Of a stretch of DNA of 64,000 bases, positions 1 through 11,482 are shown one piece after another. The notes under the pieces were generated by a model. It made no database searches. It saw only the letters and a list, made by a program, of their open reading frames with translations, and was not told where the DNA came from. Position 1 is the first letter of the stretch. The number at the start of each line of letters is the position of its first letter. The position numbers and the translations under genes are program-made. The stretch is from Halichoerus grypus (lineage: Eukaryota; Chordata; Mammalia; Carnivora; Phocidae). The stretch covers positions 88,640,754-88,704,753 of the forward strand of contig NC_135721.1 in NCBI RefSeq assembly GCF_964656455.1. Reading direction: 5' to 3'.

Positions 1-3000
1 AAGTGCTCAAGTATTGAGGGCTTATTTTTTTTCCCAATGAAAACATGAACCAATATATAGCATAAAAGTAGAAAAATGGTTTAACACCTAGCACAAAGAT
101 GCTTTTCGAAGGAATCCGTCTTTGCTATTTAATTTACATTTTGAGGGCTCATTAGGATGATGAATGACACGACTGGAGAATAAAACATACTTCCTGAACA
201 AAAGACGATCTCTGTAGCCTAATAACATTTTATGCCAGCACTTAACATTTGTCAGAAGTGGATGCTATTTATCCCTATGATTATTTAAAAATCATTTTTA
301 TTGTCCTTTGTGCTGTGTCCTCTTCTGGGAATTTTAATTCAGAGTTTGACACCTACTTATTAACTTGGGTGACGTATGGAGTACAAAGGCCCATACTCTA
401 TACAGAATTCTAAACAGCCATGTTTATATTGCCTGCAGCTGTACACAAATTAGCTCAGTTTGGATTTGTTTCGATCAGAAACAGAAAGCCTGTTGGAATA
501 GCATGTAACCTCTGCTTCCTGGGCGAAGCAAGTGCTCTCTCTCCGTCTGAACCAAGCGGGGCTGATGGAGTCGACAGAAGGGGCATTTTCCTAATTATGC
601 TGCAGCCCTTATGCATTACTTCCATTTCCCTGGCCTCCTCCAACTGCTCCTCCCAAACAACACGCTGTCATCTGTCGCCACATACTGATGCCCGTTCCCT
701 CCTCTCTGATCTCCTCACCCAGCCTGCACTTCGACTCCCACACCCTCACTATTATTCCAGATTGCTTCTTCCTAAGCCATCTGTTTCCCTGGCGGTGTAT
801 TTTCACATCTCCTCAGTGGGCTAGGTTTTTTTTTTTTTTTTCCCCCAGGGTGGGTAGCACCCTTTTGAAATTGAGTGGGAGTCCTCGCTGCATGATGAGA
901 TCCACACCAGGAATCCTAGAGCGAGGGATTCTCCATGTGGCACAGCCATTAAAAACCCAACCCACACGGCCTGGGCAGCAGCCGGCAGGATCATCCGGCT
1001 CATCACACGGCCCCGTTGCAAACCCTGATCTCCACCCGCCACCTCAGAATGCCAACTAATTTTACCGGTGACTCATCTTAGAGGTTTTTTTTTTTTTTTA
1101 TAAAGGGCAAGTGTCTGGTCTTTCCCCAGAGGAAAAACAGCCCCGGTGCTGTGAGTCAGAGCCTCAGGATGAGCTGTGTCCTGGGTGATGCCTCAGTGGG
1201 GCCCTCGCAGGGCGCGTGACCTACAACCAGAGAGCATGCGGCGTTCTCCTATCCATTTTAATATGATGTACAAATGTTGCATCATAATTGCATTCCTCCA
1301 ACTAGACTCAGGCCGGTTCACTTCAGCGGACCTTACATTTCTCAGGGGGCTAGAAATGAAACCACTAGCCACAAAATTTCAAAGACGAATCCTTGGAAAG
1401 TAAAATCCTGGTACTAATTTTACGTGTCTCTTATCAAATGATCTTGGCCGGTGATACTTCAGATGGATATTCTGCAGAGAACCCAGCATTGAGTTATTGG
1501 TTGGGCTTCATTAGCAATTTAATGAACATATAACCATCTTACCACTTTCATTGTTATTTTAAATGATATTAATAAAGTGAACTATTTCTATTTGGTCCTT
1601 AACTACCTTAATATTCTAATGAAAGTTACAGTGATAATTGATGATAGCTCATACCTAAAAGACTAGTTACTTTAGCTGTTCCCATGGACATTAATAATAA
1701 TTGAAAAGGCCATAAAAACTCAAGAAGAAGCAAAGACAAAAAGATCAGGTTTTTCCGTATTTCCACAAGAACACAGATGCGGCCCTTGGGCACATTGGCA
1801 AGACCTGAGTGCTTGTGAACCTGGCCACGTGTGAAATGATGACCAATTTCTTTTGCCGTCTTTTACAAAACATAAGAGATTATAAAGACCAGTTATTTAT
1901 GCCCACTTGACTCTGAGTAAACTATCCAGGAGCTCAGAATTACCATCACAGGGAACTTCTGACCATTCCCCTACCTCAAATTAATAGAGGAATTTTACAA
2001 AAGTGGCTTGCAGCACCTCAAGGAAATGGAAGAAAAACTGATACTCTGTGTAGTTTTTATGTATTGCTTCATTACTCTTATTAATATTGTTATATAGACA
2101 TTTATGGAGCTACGAGGAAGTTGATGAGCATGGCCCAGAAGATATAAACATAGCCCCTGTTCACAATCTGAATTTAAATAAGCGTGGAGATGGATAATAT
2201 GTATAAACATAAAAATTCAGGTAAAGGAAATGATTTCAAGAAAGGAATTCCATGAATCTGCAGAACTCATTATGGGCTGCATGGGGAAGTCACTGACTTT
2301 TTTCAAAAGCATAAATAATAGGTATCTTTGTTAAAGAATACAATCTGGCAAACAGTTTTAGAACTGCATGTTCTATGTTTCCATCCCCATGACCAGCTCT
2401 GGGACTTTTTTCAGCCCCTATGAGTTATTACTTCATTGCTTCTATGCAACAGATTCCTGGGCTGCCCTGAGTGTTGGCTTCAGGCACAAAAAGAAAACAT
2501 GACATCCCTGGAAGTCACCTAATTCTATGGGCTTTGGTTGTCTAGTTTTCTTAACCTCTGTCCACATTTAATTCAGGTATTTGAAAGATATTCCATAGGC
2601 TTACAGAGTCAAAGGGGGTGAAGAGGATTGCTGCTTAAATCTATATGAAGTGTCCTGACCAGGATGCTGGTGAATAGGAGTTATAAAACAAGGCATGTTG
2701 GCAGGCAACAGGAATCACCCATCCACCCACTCTTTCACTTGAGAGACTTCATGTTGCCAAATCAAGAGTTTAGTGACAGCTTTCTTAAGTGATTGATTGA
2801 ATGCCTTACATGTTCTTAAATTTACTCTTATCATTGATTATTTTTAGATTGTATCAATTTTCACAGAAGTACAGCCCCAGAGAACATGATGAGAATTGGA
2901 AGATATACATCAGTGTCTACTGACAGAACCAAATTTTGTTTCCTTTGTTTTTACTAAAATTTACTTATTATAGAGTAACATATTAAAGGGAGAGGTCATG

Positions 3001-3585
3001 AGACTTTGGAAGGCTCTGAGTGTTTAAAAATCCACTATGAATCGGTAAAAAATACCCTTAATATGTCCCAATAAATAGATGATTATTGAATGGAATTTTC
3101 CCTTCATTCTGAAGTACAAGAAGGTAAATAAATAAAAATTGAAACTGGGTCTAATCACACAGGGAAGAGCGTTCCATGGCAAGAACACTTTCTCCCAAAA
3201 GTTGTGTTTTAGCCACTTAAAATTCAGCCAGAGAGTTTTATTCCGAGGTCAAATTGCCCTGCCTTGATTTTTCTTCTCAACTCAAGCTAAGCTCTTGCTG
3301 ACCTAAAGAATATTACCACAGAGGTTAGGCGAACTTCCTTTTCCTGCCATTTTCTCCTACATATTACTACAGAGCTACGTTTTTTTGGATATCTGTTTCA
3401 ACATAGAACTTAAGTGTGAGGTACTTTTGCAATGTTTAATGCTAGCTAATCAAGGTAGATTCATCTACAGCATCGCGTCTGTGGCATTGGGAAGTGTTGA
3501 AGTGTTGAAGATGGGATATAATAACGGGGTGATTTTATTTGACACATTCATTAAGCATACATTGTATAAACATATCTTTCTTACC
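1..3585. other. Unannotated non-coding DNA
   Basis: No gene or well-preserved repeat was recognised in this stretch. It holds short T runs near 826-842 and 1085-1099 and several AT-rich blocks. The open frames, such as 134 aa at 420-824, have low-complexity composition, no recognisable domain and no supporting splice or promoter context, so they are treated as chance. Old, highly diverged repeats may be present but could not be identified by eye. Confidence 0.5.
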
Positions 3586-3589
3586 AGTT

Positions 3590-3660
3590 TATCTCGAGCA
3601 CCTGGATAGTGTCTCTCACACAGTGGGACTCAGTGAATACTTCTTGAATGAATGAAGAAT
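3590..3660 (+). repeat. LINE L2 3'-end fragment
   Basis: The stretch reads 'cacctggatagtgtctctca ... actcagtgaatacttcttga atgaatgaa'. This matches the usual L2 3' terminus (a 'cctggcacatagtaggcgct caataaatatttgttgaatg a'-like ending, quoted in parts). Only the last roughly 70 bp survive. Confidence 0.55.
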
Positions 3661-4189
3661 GCATTCTTTTGTGAATTACATTGTTTTTGAATGGAAGGAA
3701 ATGAACACTTAGTATCTAGGTGATAGTATCTAGTCTCTGTTTAGCAACATCTGTACTAGTGGCAAACAAAAGTTACAGTTTGCTTCTAAGTAAACTAGTA
3801 TATAATGCTTGTAGAATAGTTTCATGTTTCACTTAACGTTTCCATTGCATTCCAGAAATAGTCATGCTGGCTTCATGTGTTCTGTGAACATGCAATGAAT
3901 GTATGGCTACGGAATAAGGGTCTTTAATAAAGTGCCAATGACAATTTCCATATAAAGGAGGTTCCCTGTCAGTGGTGCCAACAACTGTTAATGGCTCCCA
4001 CCACCCATGGGCTCTCAGTATCTCCTTCACGTTTCTAGTCTGCTCCCTTGCTCATTTCTCACAGTGGTGGTTCCAGCCTGCTAGGACCCTACAAAGCCCC
4101 CAACACAGCAGTTGACGGACATCTCTTCCTGATGTCTCATTGACATGCCAAATGCATGACCCAAGCACCCCAGGTAGGCTCGTTAAGGA

Positions 4190-4860
4190 TTGGTTTCTAT
4201 CCTAAAGGCCATAAGCATGGAAGCAACATGATGTGATTCCTCTTTTACCAAGCATACTCTGGCTGCTCTGTGAAGCATGGAGGTGGGTGAGGAGGGAAAC
4301 TAGGAGACAGGTTAAGAGAGAGGTGAGAGGTGATGAGACCTTGAGCTGAAGCAGTGGTTTTGGAGATGGGTCAGAGTAGGTGGATATAAAATATCTCTTG
4401 GAGGTAGAATCGACATGACATTGATGAAGTGGATGTGACAGTAAGACAGCAAGTGGGTTTACAGGGTGGACATTCCCTGAGGTGGCCAGGATGGAGGAAG
4501 TTTAATAGAAAAGACCAAGAGTTCAGTTACAGCCATTTTGAGATTTCTGTGAGATATTCAAGTGGATGCACCAACTAGGCAGTTGGATAAATGAGCCTGG
4601 AATTCAACAATAGATCTGGGCTGGACATGAATGTTTGGGAGTTAACACGCAAATGGTATTTTGGAGCCAGAGGAGTACACGGCCCAGCCTAGGGAATGAG
4701 TGTGGTGTGAGAAGTGAAGCAGGCTCAGGACTGACTCCTTGGGAACCACCAGGAATAGCAGATGATTGGGGAGGAGCTGACAAAGGAAAGCAAGAGTCAG
4801 AAACCAGAAGTCGCAGGTGCCCTGGAAGCAGGGGAGATAAGAGGCGGTGAAGGAGAGCAT
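4190..4860 (-). repeat. LINE L2 fragment, antisense
   Basis: On the plus strand this resembles the reverse complement of L2 coding sequence, in the correct order. Landmarks are 'actctggctgctctgtgaag' (4257), 'ttggaggtagaatcgacatg' (4397), 'aggcagttggataaatgagc' (4578), 'gatctgggctggacatgaat' (4613) and 'tgactccttgggaaccacc' (4733). The last corresponds to the 'gagccctggggcactcc' landmark of antisense L2. Divergence is high, as expected for L2. The two reading frames that cross it (71 and 109 aa) do not match the L2 reverse transcriptase in phase and are not annotated as genes. Confidence 0.7.
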
Positions 4861-5661
4861 CCTGAGCAACAGGCCTCGGCAGGACAGATCTGGGCCTGTG
4901 TGAGGCTCAGAGGGGAGGCCCCAGGCTGCAGTGCTCTGACCAGGACAGGAGGAGGCCAAAGACATACGCACAGAGCAAATTGCCTGCGAGCACCATCATT
5001 AATAAGCACTCAAAACAAAAGCAAAAAAGATCTCCTAAAAATTCATTTAAGTTTGTATTTTGCAGTATACATCCATGTCTGCTTTCATTTTAAAAACACC
5101 ACCTTAGTACCATCAGGAATAAACAAACCCATAGCAGTTTCCTCTCTCGTTGGTGAAAGGCACAGATGTTTTTGTCCTGAGTCTGCTCGTTTTTACAAAC
5201 CAGGCTAAACTGCAGAGAGCTGACACTGCACAGCGCGCTCAGGGTCCGGCAATCTCTCATCTCTCTCTTGTGTCACAATATTGTGAGAACCCAGACACAC
5301 ATAAAAACAGAAATATAAATAAATGTCAGCTTTTTTCCTCCAATATTTCCAGTGATTCCCTGGCAACCCCTAAGAAGAGATGCTCAGAAAGTCACGCAGA
5401 GGTGGGGAAGGCAATCTTCCAGGCCACATCAGGGGCAATAGCAATGAGAGCTTTTTAAAGAGTGGCGTCGTTTTTGTGGCATTTGAAGGAGTCTCTGACC
5501 AGTTCATCTTTTGAAACATCTCTGGGAAATACTCAACGAGAACTTTTTCAGTGGAAATGACTGAGAGATGTTCTTTTTGTTTTAACCACCGAGGTGATTA
5601 TTTTTTATCACATCTGAATGAACCAAGGGTCTCAAGTGATCCCCAGGCCCCTTTTAGCCAA

Positions 5662-5823
5662 TCTTTATATGGCACCTACCATAGGCCAGCTTTGTTCTTT
5701 GGTCTGTAACAGATTTGTTCTGTTTAGTCCTCACAACAACCCTATGGGATATATGCCATGACTTATCTCCATTTTACAGATAAGAAAACTGAGGCATAGA
5801 GAGATGAAGGAATCTACCTAAGG
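5662..5823 (-). repeat. MIR SINE, antisense
   Basis: The plus strand shows the diagnostic antisense MIR core: 'tcctcacaacaaccctatgg' at 5731, then 'tctccattttacagataaga' and 'aaactgaggcatagagag'. It abuts the hAT transposon that begins at about 5824. Confidence 0.85.
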
Positions 5824-6830
5824 CAGCAGTTCTCAAATATGTAGTCTCTGACAGCCCGAGACCCTTAGGAGGGGTACACAATACCAAAACTATCTTCACA
5901 ATAATACAAAAATGCTATTTTGTCATTTTTTTCCGCTGTGTTGACATTCAACTAGGTGTGACTACAATGGAGGGTAAAACTCAGATGCCCTAGTATACAT
6001 CAAAGCAAGGCCGCCAAACTTTGTTAATAGACATTGTATTCTTCATTGACATATACTCACAGTTAAAAATCAGAACAAAAACTGTCAGTTTCATATAAGA
6101 ATGTCCTTGATTAATACGCATGGATTTATCAATTTGATCTCAACAGCTGAGTACATGTCTTTCTAATACTCTGTAAAAGTGGGAAATATGTGTAAGATGC
6201 TTCTACTGCCTGCCTACCCGAGTAGAGTGGTTGTCTTGAGAAAAGCCACTTACTGGCACTAAAGTAAAACGGAACACGGTTTTACCTTAAAGAACGGCTA
6301 AGAGACCGACTATGATTCTCAAACTTGGGTATTTGGCAGACATTTTCCCAAAAGTGAATGAAGTGAAATTGTCACTTCAAGGAAAACTGACAGTGTTTGT
6401 TGCTAATGATTAAACTTGAGCTTTCAAGCAAAAATTAAAGTTTTAGAAAACGTATCTGCCACCAGGGGCTTGACAGCTACTATAACTTCAACACTGAAGG
6501 ACTTTTTTGATGAGACTGTTGGTAATATAAACAACATGACATTTTGATGTTCTATAATGAAATGTGTTATTAATATATGGAAGATCTGTATAATTCAGTG
6601 AACCAGTATTTTCCAAATGACCAGTGCATAATGTTACATAATTGTGCATATGCAAAAGATTCATTCAAAGTGCCAGATAGACCAATGGATTTTAACGTAA
6701 CAAAGTTTGAAAAGTTCATTGCTGTGATTTCAGAGTTCATATTACAAGTAACCTTGGTCATTTATTTCTAAAAACTTTTTTGTCGTGTAAAATCAAAATA
6801 TTCACAACACTGCCTTCACGTAATTGTGGA
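5824..6830 (+). mobile_element. hAT-Charlie DNA transposon, transposase fossil
   Basis: This is an old DNA transposon of the hAT-Charlie (MER5/ZBED5-like) type. It begins with a terminal 'cagcagttctcaaa' resembling the hAT end 'cagtggttctcaaa'. Transposase-coding sequence follows, broken by stops and frameshifts: the region 6339-6440 reads in pieces like a '...VNEVKLSLQGK...TVFVAND' segment, and 6577-6771 stays open for 64 codons (starting MEDLYNSVNQYFPNDQC). The family encodes a cut-and-paste transposase with an RNase H-like fold split by an insertion domain. The C-terminal dimerisation region and the right terminal repeat were not found, so the copy is truncated and inactive. The 3' limit is approximate. 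Confidence 0.8.
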
Positions 6831-7004
6831 TTGAGAGTCAGCCTTGAAGAAACATCTGTAAAATAAGACAATTTTATGAGCACTTCCTTATCATTAAGGC
6901 AATCTGGAATTTTATTCAGTTTAATCAGGTTTTTAGTCTGTTTAAGCATAGAGATCGATTGAGGTGAGAAATAGAACAATGCATTGTGTCGTAATGTAAA
7001 TACA

Positions 7005-7222
7005 TATTTAATAATAACAATAGCTAATATGTCTTGAGAGTGAGTGCCTCCTGATGGGCCTGGTGCTTTGCTGTGCCTCTCTTACTTGTAGAATCCCACT
7101 GAGGCAGGTAATCTTCTATTCCTTATTTTATAGGTGAAGAAACTGAAATGCAGAGAGCTTAGGTAACTACTAAGTGACAGAGCCAGCATTCAGACTCAGC
7201 AGTCTACTACCTGAGTCCAAAT
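7005..7222 (-). repeat. MIR SINE, antisense
   Basis: The antisense MIR order is visible: 'tagaatcccactgaggcagg taatctt' (quoted in part), 'ttttataggtgaagaaactg' at 7127, 'aaatgcagagagcttaggta' and 'agtgacagagccagcattca gac' (in part). It is a fairly complete but diverged copy. Confidence 0.8.
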
Positions 7223-7323
7223 TCTTGATACATTTTATGGAATTTAAACCAATTTGAGGGACAGAGTGGTTTCTTTGTGTAATTGGTAATTTTTCAAACA
7301 TTCCTTCTTACGGTTGCTAATTC

Positions 7324-8010
7324 TTTTTTTTTTTCTTTCTGGCAAAAGCTTTATTGTTTTCCTCATCCCACAGCTTGGCTGGAAGGCTCCCCATGGTTAA
7401 AAATCTCCCTCAAAGGCCCAGGAGGTCCCTAGTCTTTGAGGGCCAGCCTTTCTCAGGGTTCCTGGCATAGCCCGCATGGGAGCCTGCCAGACTGCAGAAG
7501 AGGGTCAGGTGCTCACCCAGCTCATCTAGGAAGTGGTTTTCTAGGAAGTCACAGGGATGGGGTCTGTGTGGGCCCATCCAGGAGGGCTGGTGCAGGTTCT
7601 TTGCAGGGCCAGACTGTCCAGGCAGGGATCTCAATCATCCCGGCCAGCTTCCTGAGGAGAGAGCGGGAGTGTCCTCCACCAGCTAGGGATAAAAAGCCCA
7701 TGTTCCACAAGACCACATCCTTGGGGTGGAAGCCTAGGTCCAGAGGGAAGTAGGGGTTGGAGGCTGATGCTAGTTGACCGGGCAGCTGGCTGTGATCTTA
7801 CCCCAAAGGAGTAATTCTGTTGAATCTGGGAGCTCAAGGCTGGTCAGCAACAAGATGCCAACCACAGATAAAAGTGTTCACTGTTGCCAGAGGCAGAGGA
7901 GAGCTCAGAAAATGGTTCCCAGGGTGAGGCTGGGGAGGAGCTTGAAGGGGTTTCAGAGGCTGGTCAGCTCTGTTCGGCCCAAGCACTGGTGTCGAAGTAA
8001 GAGATAGACC
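7324..8010 (-). pseudogene. FTL: Ferritin light chain processed pseudogene
   Basis: This is a reverse-transcribed, intronless copy of ferritin light chain mRNA on the minus strand. The normal protein is a 175-residue subunit of the iron-storage shell and lacks the ferroxidase site. The coding part runs from 7837 down to 7429. It opens with SSQIQQNYS, close to the ferritin light chain N-terminus, but the start codon is now TTG. The C-terminal part retains PCDFLENHFLDE and then G-HLT, and the last codons read ERLALKD followed by TAG. About 409 bp remain of the expected 528 bp. Internal deletions and frameshifts remove most of the middle helices, so it cannot make ferritin. The 3' UTR has AATAAA (plus-strand 7350-7355) and a poly(A) remnant (T run 7324-7334). 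The 5' UTR extends to about 8010 and contains an iron-responsive-element remnant. No clear target-site duplication was found. Confidence 0.88.
7970..8004 (-). promoter_or_regulatory. Degenerate iron-responsive element in FTL pseudogene
   Basis: Read on the minus strand, this piece of pseudogene 5' UTR contains the loop sequence CAGTGC (plus-strand 7983-7988), flanked by 'acttcgac' and 'ttgggccgaacag'. In functional ferritin mRNAs an IRE hairpin with a CAGUGN loop binds IRP1/IRP2 to repress translation when iron is low. Here the loop and 3' arm are recognisable, but extra bases before the loop break the five-pair upper stem. It is a fossil element and strengthens the FTL assignment. Confidence 0.7.
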
Positions 8011-9765
8011 CACAGGACCACCTAGCTCACATTTCTAAATTCTAAATTCGTTTTCTATAAAACTTACTAATGGGATCCCTGCAGATAGGTTGAGGAATCA
8101 TGAGTTCACAGCCCCGGCTGATGTCACGTCCTCTAGCCCTTTGCGCCCTGCTCACTTTGGTGTGGTGAACTCCATAATTCGGGCTCTTCGTTATCCAGCC
8201 AATCTCTCACTGAACATAAAGGTTCCTATTCTTTATGAGGTTTCAGGAAAAGGATATGAAATTAGCTCACAAAGAAGAGCAGAATTTTGAGTGCATCCCC
8301 AAGTAACAAGTTTTAAAGAATATCTCATTCCCCCCTCATATCTTTCCATAAAACAGACCCTCTGTCATTATGCTTTGGCTTTGATCACAGTCTGGCACAT
8401 CACTGTGTACGCTGGGGTGCTACTTGGGGTAACCCAGGATGAGCTGTGTTACCCTGATGTTTCCCGAAAGGGCACAGTGATGGCCCTTCTAGGGAGATAA
8501 ACACCTTTGAATACTTGTTGTTCAACATTTCTTATTAGTTAATAAAGTCCTGTGTCCGTCCCAACACTTCCTCAGGACAGATGTCATCATTTTCAAGGTT
8601 ATGTTACTGGAATTTTATGAAGTAGGAGGTCTATCCTAGTCGTATCTAATTCCCCCTTCCCATCTCCTGCTTCAGCCCTACACGGGACAGATGAGCATAG
8701 TAGGTGCTGGGTTTATTGAGGGAGTACCTTCTTTTTATGGAAGGTCTTTTCTGAGAATTAAAAAGTACTATAATTCTATCAACCAAGCCATTACAAATAA
8801 ATTGGGTATTTTCTGGGAAGATTGCTAATATCATCTGTTCCAAATCCTGGGCATGTGTTGAATAGACTACAGCCCTCTCTGTATAAGCTTCCAGGGGATC
8901 CACTTTGCTAGGGGTCAGTTTAGTGAGACCCTAAGCTGGCTGGGGCCAGGTGGGTGTGGCAGGGGCCACCTAGAAGTCCAGAACTAGGAACTTCAATTAA
9001 AAATGGGACTGTTGGATCTTCGCATAGTTCCCTTTCTTCTTTATACAAAGAGACAGCCTCATACAAAGAGAACACAGTGTCTATCCAGAGAATAGTAACT
9101 TTATCCTCTTTGCCTCTTTGATTTTGTTCAGGGGATCGTGGATGAAACTGATTAAAATGCTCAGGAAGCCACAGGGTCATTGAAGACAGACTCATGGTTC
9201 TCAGTACTCTTCCTCCATTCCTCATTATCTTGCTGTTTCCATACAAAAACTCCCAACCCCTTCTCTAGAACTTTCATAACAAGATAAAAGACCCCTCCCC
9301 CAAGTCCCTCCTGCTTTAGGACACATCTCCCCTCAGGGCACCACCTGTCAGACGCCCCTCTTGCTTGCCCTGCTGTCTCCCCTTCTGGCCCAACATTGAA
9401 TTTCAGTAGGTTGCAGCTAATGTTGAATATATTTCAAATGCTGTGCCCTCTATGTGAACTATGAAGACAAGATTAGCAGATACAATTAGCTGCTTTAGGA
9501 TTAAAAAACAAATCAAAAGAACTAGATTTTAATTATTGCCCTATCGGTTATTACTACTTGGAACATTATCTTCTGTGATAGTCTATTTCTGAAGCAGGAA
9601 GAGAGTGGGAAATGGGTAGAAATTAGAATACAGGATTTTTTTTCTTCTTAAGGAAAGAAACCCAGCACACTTTCAAAAGCTGTGAAAGCGTTCTCATGAT
9701 CTGGTAGATCCCATCTGTGCAATTTTCAATGACATACTTCAAGTACACAAGCTGCAGTCAAAGGA
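8011..9765. other. Unassigned DNA, possibly old retroelement
   Basis: No gene was recognised. An 85-codon antisense frame (8646-8903) and a 108-codon frame (8920-9246) show no identifiable domain. The segment around 9265-9400 ('gataaaagacccctccc', C-rich runs) has LTR-like composition, but no paired LTR or retroviral motif was seen, so it is not called as one. Confidence 0.35.
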
Positions 9766-9768
9766 CCT

Positions 9769-9803
9769 AAAAAAAAAAGGAAGAAAGAAAGAAAGAAAGA
9801 CAG
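9769..9803 (+). repeat. Poly-A / (GAAA)n simple repeat
   Basis: An A run is followed by about five GAAA units ('aagaaagaaagaaagaaaga'). It looks like a decayed poly(A) or a microsatellite. No attached retroelement body was recognised. Confidence 0.9.
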
Positions 9804-11395
9804 AGAAACGTGGGTGTTAATGAGAGGCCCCAGCTTGACAGCTGTGGGGAAAGCTAATCTCTCTCTCCACGTGCCCACCTGTCCCAGGGGTACGATTAGC
9901 ATGCTCACACTTCCTGGAGGAAGTCTGGCATTCTGAAGTGTCACCCAGAGTCTGGAATGCCTCAGTGGATGCATCACGGTGGTGTGAGGTTACCCTGGCT
10001 CTGACCCCCATCACTGTCCTTTGGAAACCACAATGAAATTGATGGAAGCGATGGTGAGCCCCTCCTCTCTGTTTTCCTTACTGGGGGTGGGGGAGTATGG
10101 ATGGAAAGAACATTCTCAAAGAACATTCTGACCATGAGATATATGACATCTGCGATTCTCGCTTATCTAGGGAGGTTATCAAATGACCTTCTCTAGAGGC
10201 TTTTAGAGAAAGGGGGCTGCCAGCCATCTTTTTTTGGAAATGCAGGCCCTGGGGACACTGTGTGATGGATTTCTTGACTGCTGGAGGTTTCTTCCAGTCC
10301 TGTGATACTAGTAAGTTATTCTTGGTCACTGCTGCAGTAATTAGTTTTCCAACAGGCTGACTTAAAACCCATCTGCCATAATACAACCTGAAACTCCCTA
10401 GTTTCTCTTGGGTTTTGCTCCTGTTATCAATTCCATTCAAACCCACTATGACAATTTTTAATCATTGTTAACCATGTTTGTGAGTGACCGTGACTATCAG
10501 AATTCTTCCTAAAAAGGGATTCAGAGAAGCAAATACTCCTTGTGATACTAGGGAAGTTAATTTGCCAACTTCAATTTTCTCATCTTTTGGCTTTCGGTTT
10601 CAGTTTTTGGCTTGGTTGAAGTATCATTGGAAGAAGAATTGCTATAACTTCCTTTGAGTGTTTTTATATCATTATTAGATTTTGGGGACTCTCAGCACCT
10701 GAACACCCTCATAGACTCCCCTGTCTTAGGAGGTGAACTTCATAGTTCACCAATCAAAGCTGAAAATGCCAGATACTTGATTCTCCAGCCTCCTTTATAG
10801 CTGGGACTTAGGCCCATGATCCAGGCTCTGCCTGTCCAGTTCATCCCCTCCAGATGTTAAATTAGAGACAGGTGATGTGAGGAGGTAGGGAATGCATGGA
10901 ATCTGCTCCAGTGGAGGACAGGGGGCAATGGTGGCAGTTTGCTGCAGTTTTCAGGCTGTGTTTCCTTGTAGCACCATCCAGTGCCCCTTGATAGTCATGT
11001 GAGCTCATCATTTGCAGCAGAGGTGTGCCCCAGACCAGCTTTGCAGGTCTCCTAGAGAGTCTATGAGATACCCAGTATCCTCTTTAATAAATGCCCTTTC
11101 TGTTTAAATTCACCAGTGTTGGTTTTTTGTTGCTTTCTGCTGAAAACCATGTCAAGTGAGTTAGCCTCTTCCTTACCATGTGGAAGAACTGAAAAAGAGA
11201 GATGCACAGTGTAGCACATGGATGATCATAAGCCACGCTGAGGGAGGGAGCTTAGAATTCATCTCTTCCACTTCCAGCTGGTCTAAGACTGAAGTGTAGC
11301 TTCCAACTTTGCCTTAATATCTTCAGCAAGTATGTACTCACTGTCTTCAGAAAGCAGCCCAGTTTGTTTCTGGAAAGCTCTGAGTATTGGGGAGA
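9804..11395. other. Unannotated DNA, some repeat-like sequence
   Basis: No gene was found. Positions 10735-11110 look like a diverged interspersed repeat ('tttaataaatgccctttctg ... accagtgttggtttttt'), possibly an old LTR, but the family could not be named. The 122-codon antisense frame at 10078-10446 has no recognisable domain. Confidence 0.35.
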
Positions 11396-11399
11396 ATTT

Positions 11400-11482
11400 C
11401 TCTTACCTTACAATTCTGCTGCCTAGCATAATGCCTGACACATGATAGGAGCTCAACAGATATTTGTTGAATGAATGATTAA
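11400..11482 (+). repeat. LINE L2 / MIR-type 3' end fragment
   Basis: The sequence 'cataatgcctgacacatgat' followed by 'aggagctcaacagatatttg ttgaatgaatga' (in part) is the standard 3' end of L2-type elements. Confidence 0.7.

Noticed and set aside
6450..6480. CTCF-like 'ccaccaggggcttg' inside the hAT fossil
   Set aside because: Matches only the first ten core bases and lies in a decayed transposon; too weak to call.
8920..9400. Endogenous retroviral LTR
   Set aside because: LTR-like composition and a 'gataaaag' box, but no partner LTR, primer-binding site or retroviral coding motif was seen.
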